From assembly GCA_003194525.1 (NCBI GenBank), contig NBIV01000124.1:124001-188000 (forward strand): a DNA stretch of 64,000 bases. Reading direction: 5' to 3'. The DNA is from Gracilariopsis chorda (lineage: Eukaryota > Rhodophyta > Florideophyceae > Gracilariales > Gracilariaceae). The notes below the pieces were generated by a model. That model searched no databases. It was not told where the DNA came from and was given only the letters and a program-made list of their open reading frames with translations. The translations under genes and the position numbers were made by a program. This document shows positions 59,205 to 64,000 of the stretch, in pieces (position 1 is the stretch's first letter; each line of letters begins with the position of its first letter).

Positions 59205-61379
59205 ATGACAAGCAACCGCCCCATGGATACCGAAAATCACAACCGACCAGATGACCAGAGGACGCCACAGGCTGGCCCCAGTGGACTGTCGACGGTTCCT
59301 GAAACCATTGGCCTCGCGGCCGATGCGAGCAGTGACCGACGGAGTACGCGCAGTCAACCTTTAGGGCGTCCATTGACCCCCGTGGATAATCCTGAACGGA
59401 TTGCGAGAGAGTCCAATTTGGCCGCTCGTCTCCGCTCACGCCTTAACAGGATCAATTCCCAGCCGGCCACGCCGACGCAAGACCTACAGGAAGCTTCTCC
59501 AGATGTGAGGGAAGACCTCTCCAGGGGTCTCGCAGATGTCCTTTGGCCGCAGCTGAAACGGCTCTGTGAGGAGCACGTCCAGTCCCTTTTGGATACGCGT
59601 GTTCCAGAGGTCCTTGACGGAATGATTGACCAACGGATTACTCGCCTCGTTCCTCAGGTCCTGGAATCCACGACCTTCGTGGAAGCCATGGCCTCGACCA
59701 TACGGACGGAGGTCACACGCCAGGTAGGCACCCCGGCCCTCGCGGCCAATATTCAAAGTATTCCTTCGGCCTCCGTGTGGCAACCACACTCTGAACCCCC
59801 GGGAGTGGCTGCTTTACCAGCCCCTTGCCGGGTAAACCAACAGGACGACCAAATGGAAGTGCACCCAGGGAGTGGAAGAGAGCCTCCCCGGCAAGAAGGC
59901 CTAATGACTGCACGACCCATGAGGTACCAGGGCTCCCAGCAGGCCCGCAGACCCATCGGATTTGGCGATGTCGAGATCGCTCCATTGGACGAGCGAAGTG
60001 CTGACCGAAGGAAGAATAGAAGACCTAGAAGGAACAAGAAGTCGAGGAAGAGGAGAGACCATTCGGACGAGAGCGATGACGGGTCCAGTTCGGACTCGTC
60101 AGTTTCGACCGATACGGACGCAGATGAGGCGGCTGTTCGACGCCTCAGGCCGCTGGCAACCACCAACGAACTTTTTAAGAAAGTGTTGGACTATCGGACT
60201 TACCGACTGGACAACAGGTCCTCAAGGTATTCCGGTTCGGTGGCTCGACGAGTCACCAAGTGGGCCAAACGGATGCAGCTTACCGTCACGGACAAATTCT
60301 CGGGCGCTGACCCGATTGCTGTCCTTAGGTTTCTGTCTCAATTCCGTACGGCCTGCGACCAGAACGGCGTCCACGAGGGAGCCGCTCTGTATCTGTTTCA
60401 GTTTTTCCTCAGTGGACAAGCGCGTGACCATGTGGTTTCGAAGATCTCCGGTTCCAGTGACCCAATGGATGCGACCGATAGGGAGCTCCTTAGGTCCTAC
60501 CCAGAGGTCGTCCATTACCTTTTGGAGACGTACGCCACTGATGACGTAATCATGGATGCCCATCAGGACGTGATTTCCTTTAGGCAAAGCACTAACGTAA
60601 CCGAAACGGACTTTGCTGACCAACTGTGGAAGAAGGCGTACCGCTGTGGGAATGTGTTTTCCGAAGGGCGACTCAAGCAGCACTTCATCGCTGGATTGCT
60701 GCCGGCCATTAGGACTCACGTGCGTAATCACCACTCGGACAACCAACGCCTCTCGTTCCGACAGCTGGTCACATATGCCGAAGGATACGGCAAGACCTAT
60801 AGGACATCCCGCCGAGCGGCTGACTTGGATACCAGAGGCCGAGCATCACCCTTAAGGAAGAGTTCCAAAGTCCATATGGTCAACTCTTCTGAAAGCGAGT
60901 CCACTGGTAACATCCGTTCGGAAGAAGGAGATATCCTTGCGGTCTCTTTTTCTTCCGCTCCGTCTGGTGCTCCATCCATATCGGCTACTGGAACTACTAC
61001 TACTTCATCTGGACAAACGACGCCGCGGTATACTTTCGTCCAACCTAGGAAGGACGTATTCACCCGCGGGCCCCCTTGTAACCTCTGCCTTTCCACGGCC
61101 AGGCCGTGTGATTGCATGAAGTTCATGCCGGAGGACGTTCGCAAGAACCTGTTGGCCCTAAGGGATGAGAACTTCCAGGCCAGGAGGGCGGAGGGAAATT
61201 ACCCTCGTCAGTACCAGCGGAATCAGTCCTCAGGGTCTAGTCGATACGCCACGCCGCGGGAGGCTCCAGCCTCTCAGGTCAACGCTGTCGATATTTCCGA
61301 TACGGATACTGTCCCTCAGGTGACCCCCGTGGAAGCTCCAGTGGACCGTCACGGAAAGACCGAACAGGAAAACGCGTAG
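59205..61379 (+). CDS. Gag of element 2, 724 residues
   Basis: The frame is complete from an ATG (MTSNRPMDTEN). The N-terminal half is disordered with a helical segment (LWPQLKRLCEEHVQSLLDTR), followed by a basic nucleic-acid-binding stretch (RRKNRRPRRNKKSRKRR). The capsid-like domain at about 310-540 aligns in layout with that of element 1 (YRLDNRSSRYSGSVARRVTK; VTDKFSGADPIAVLRFLSQF; EVVHYLLETYAT; YRCGNVF). Near the C-terminus CNLCLSTARPCDC stands where element 1 has a CCHC knuckle, but without the histidine. It ends at TAG 61377-61379, overlapping pol. Confidence 0.88.
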   Translation: MTSNRPMDTENHNRPDDQRTPQAGPSGLSTVPETIGLAADASSDRRSTRSQPLGRPLTPVDNPERIARESNLAARLRSRLNRINSQPATPTQDLQEASPDVREDLSRGLADVLWPQLKRLCEEHVQSLLDTRVPEVLDGMIDQRITRLVPQVLESTTFVEAMASTIRTEVTRQVGTPALAANIQSIPSASVWQPHSEPPGVAALPAPCRVNQQDDQMEVHPGSGREPPRQEGLMTARPMRYQGSQQARRPIGFGDVEIAPLDERSADRRKNRRPRRNKKSRKRRDHSDESDDGSSSDSSVSTDTDADEAAVRRLRPLATTNELFKKVLDYRTYRLDNRSSRYSGSVARRVTKWAKRMQLTVTDKFSGADPIAVLRFLSQFRTACDQNGVHEGAALYLFQFFLSGQARDHVVSKISGSSDPMDATDRELLRSYPEVVHYLLETYATDDVIMDAHQDVISFRQSTNVTETDFADQLWKKAYRCGNVFSEGRLKQHFIAGLLPAIRTHVRNHHSDNQRLSFRQLVTYAEGYGKTYRTSRRAADLDTRGRASPLRKSSKVHMVNSSESESTGNIRSEEGDILAVSFSSAPSGAPSISATGTTTTSSGQTTPRYTFVQPRKDVFTRGPPCNLCLSTARPCDCMKFMPEDVRKNLLALRDENFQARRAEGNYPRQYQRNQSSGSSRYATPREAPASQVNAVDISDTDTVPQVTPVEAPVDRHGKTEQENA

Positions 61380-64000
61380 AGGAGCGACCTGAGGCAAGCC
61401 GCCCCTCTGAGAATCCCTGCCTCAACCCCGATGGACAGGAGTCATCTGACTCCAGAAGTCCTTCGGAGTCTCACCAACCAATGGACGAATGGATCGACGA
61501 CCCTTTGGAGCCGTCGCTGGATGACCAGGACCCTATTTGTGTCCTGAGGAAGGAGAACTATAAAGTTCGAATGACCATAGGACTCCGCCCCTCACACTCT
61601 AGAGTGGCTACGAGTGTGCTGGACACGGGCGCTGGGCCCAATTTGGTACATCCTAAGGTCCTACCGAGTGGTTGGGAAGACAAGGTTCAGGTGAGGAAGA
61701 CCCCTAGGATCACTGATGCTTCGCGCAGACCAATGGCCATTAAAGGAATCATTTCTTTATTTGTCCAACTGGGCAGTTTGCGAGTCCGCACGTGGTTCCT
61801 CGTATGTCCAAACTTGGGAGCGGAATGTATCCTTGGGACTTCCTTCATCGACCGCTACGTGAAGGCCATCTACCCTGGCCTTCGGAAAGTCGCGTTCTAT
61901 CGCGCACATCCTGTGGCCCTGATAGGTTCCAAGCCGGGACCTGAGGCAAACCCGCGGAAACCTCCACTGGCGACGAACACTGTGTCCAATAAGGTCAGGC
62001 TCACAAAAGCCCTGGTCATCCCTGCGATGACTCAGACCACCGCTTGGGTTCAGTGCGAGTCCTCTGGTCTTTTGACGCTGCAGAATCATCCCAAGACGAT
62101 CCGGCGTCAACTCACCCTTATGGCCAATGGATTTATGGACATCCGTCCGCGGCAGCCCTTTGTGGTCAGTATCAGTAACTTCACTGACCACCCGGTTCGA
62201 TTACCTAAAGGAACAGTAGTTGGCATCGCCCTGCCAGCTCCTGTGGCCATTATGGAAACCAATATGGACAACTCCCAACCGGACGACGACGAGGACGTCG
62301 AGTCCTGGGAGGGGGACGTCAACATGGGCGACGAATTCGAATCCTATAGGCCTCAGGTCATAGAGCTCCTTCGGGAATTCAAATCCATGTGGTCTGGCCA
62401 GCTAGGCGAGATTCGGGCGACAAAGCACCGAATTGACCTTAAGGACGACGCGAAGCCAGTGTACCAGCACCCCTATAGGACGGGCCTAAAAGGAAGAACC
62501 ATCGTGGCCGAACAGATGGACAAGATGAGGAGGGCCAACGTCATCGAGCCAGCTCCTCCTCATCAGTCCGAATGGGCAAGCCCTTTTGTCCTTGTGGCCA
62601 AGAAGGATGGCTCCGTCAGGTTTTGCGTTGACTATGGGAAGCTCAACGCTATGACCAAACGGGATTCGTACCCTATCCCCCGGATGGACGACTGTCTCGA
62701 TTCCTTAGGAGAGGCAGCCGTCTTTACCACCTTGGACGCCAATTGGGGATATTGGCAAATACCACTGGACGATGACGCGAAGCCGCTGACCACGTTTACG
62801 ACCCACGAGGGACTTTTCCGATTCATTCGGATGCCCTTTGGATTAATGAACGCACCCGCGACGTTCCAGAGGGCAATGGACATTATCCTATCTAGGGTCA
62901 AATGGAAGTTCGCGCTGGTCTACTTGGATGACGTTATCATCTTTTCGAAGACCATTGGTGAACATTTCTCCCATGTTAGAACAGTCCTGAGGATTCTCCG
63001 TGAGGCCGGAATAACTTTGAAGCTCCCCAAGTGCTTCTTTTTCCAGTCCTCTGTGGATTATCTTGGCCATGTGGTCCGCCCTGGCTGCCTACAGGTTGCC
63101 TCGAGGACGACTGACGCCATACGGCAAGCTAAGCCCCCCAGGACCCATACGGAGTTGCGTTCTTTTTTAGGTCTGTGCAACGTCTATCGTCGCTTTGTCC
63201 AAGGGTTTGCAAAGATCGCTGCGCCGCTTAACGACATGCTGCGCAAAGGGACCCCATCGGAGTTCGATTGCCTGACGGACGAACAATACGAAGCTTTTGA
63301 GGCCCTGCGGGATAAGCTTCTGAACCCTCCTATATTGGCCTTGCCTAAACCGGACAAACCGTACATCCTTGATACGGATGCGTCCGATGGCCAAATTGGA
63401 TGTGTTCTCCTCCAGGAACAAGAATCTCCGAAGGACTATAGACCAATTGGATATTGGAGCCGCTCGCTAACGAGCCCAGAGCGGAATTATAGCACGTCCG
63501 AGAAGGAGTGCTTAGCCATTGTCTGGTCTGTATTAACCTTAAGGCCATACTTGGAAGGAGTCCGCTTTACCATTAGGACTGATCATCATTCCCTCAGGTG
63601 GCTTATGAACATGACCGACGCGTCCAGCAGGCTCGCCCGATGGAGATTGCGCCTGTCGGAGTTTGATTTCGACGTTGCCTATAGGCCGGGGATCAAGCAC
63701 CGAGCAGCGGATGCCCTCTCTAGGATCCTAACCGACGGCACCGACGAATCCCCACTGGACGACGAGCTACCCACGCCGGACCTTTCAGGTTATGAATCTG
63801 ACCATGAGGATGACTTCCTTCTAGGACGCGTTAATTGCGATGACTCCGATGTGGACGTGAATGCAGTTTACCTTGTGGACTGGCCTATGGATGACGACAG
63901 CGAAGCGCGGACCCTTGAGGTTCATGCGGTTCAACCAGAGGAAAAGGAGCTCTTGCCCATCACGCTGGATGAGCTCCTTCAGGCCCAAAAGGACGACGAG
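61373..64000 (+). CDS. Pol of element 2 (protease, RT, RNase H; 3' end beyond the window)
   Basis: This frame is at -1 to gag and stays open from well before the gag stop to the last base of the window. It contains the protease (VLDTGAGPNLV at about 61616), the reverse transcriptase (VRFCVDYGKLNAMTKRD; TLDANWGYWQIPL; catalytic VYLDDVIIFS around 62921), and RNase H (LDTDASDGQIG; SEKECLAIVWSV; RTDHHSLRWL). An acidic linker then leads towards the expected integrase. Compared with element 1, the usual Arg in VDYR is Gly and the usual Ser/Ala in LDA-x-x-GYWQ is Asn-Trp. These are oddities at normally conserved places, but the catalytic aspartates are intact. The entry starts where a -1 slip at the AAC near 61371 would resume. 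Confidence 0.88.

Larger units (their letters stand above)
58667..64000 (+). mobile_element. Ty3/gypsy chromovirus-type element 2, truncated by the window edge
   Basis: The element has a short 5' LTR, the same primer binding site as element 1, an open gag and an open pol that runs past position 64000. No stop or frameshift was seen in the coding part, so it looks younger than element 1. Confidence 0.85.

Overview
The window looks like nuclear DNA of a photosynthetic eukaryote, most likely a red alga of the florideophyte type. It carries a Deg/HtrA protease with a plastid-style leader, a plant-type NDUFB10 subunit of mitochondrial complex I, a plant-type QWRF protein and a Hip-thioredoxin protein of a kind known from plants. 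Many genes are long and intronless, while several small genes have short introns (about 65-216 bases) that I placed by splice sites and reading frame. Two Golgi-type glycosyltransferases fit an organism with a complex polysaccharide wall. The species assignment is inference.

Left part (1-27988): the 3' end of an unknown gene, two nested LINE relics, a two-exon unknown gene, a gene-poor stretch full of simple repeats, then a divergent pair (a CHY/RING ubiquitin ligase like RCHY1, broken by a one-base frameshift, and a QWRF/augmin-8-like protein) followed by a 1919-residue coiled-coil protein with 76-residue internal repeats. Next come a Hip protein with an inserted thioredoxin domain, a C-8 sterol isomerase (ERG2) with one 67-base intron, a divergent pair (myristoylated LRR protein and a two-domain glycosyltransferase), and three minus-strand genes with introns (two unknown, plus NDUFB10).

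Middle (28000-47800): LINE relics flank an ATP/ADP-dependent NAD(P)HX dehydratase. Then come an unknown two-helix membrane protein, a GT92 glycosyltransferase, the beta subunit of Rab geranylgeranyltransferase, the Deg protease, an R3H-SUZ RNA-binding protein, a secreted NTR/TIMP-like protein, and about 4 kb with no gene I can see.

Right part (47800-64000): stacked Ty3/gypsy chromoviruses. An AT-rich, decayed minus-strand element is interrupted by a perfect 950-base solo LTR (TG...CA, 5-base target duplication GTTTG). A GC-rich element 1 follows, with three in-frame stops but no frameshift. Element 2 runs off the right edge with gag and the visible part of pol open. Elements 1 and 2 share an 18-base primer binding site and an apparent -1 gag-pol overlap.

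As usual for a nuclear genome, neighbours are not an operon. The recurring layout is divergent gene pairs with low-complexity GC-rich spacers (GCTTC/GCGAAA repeats, long C or G runs).
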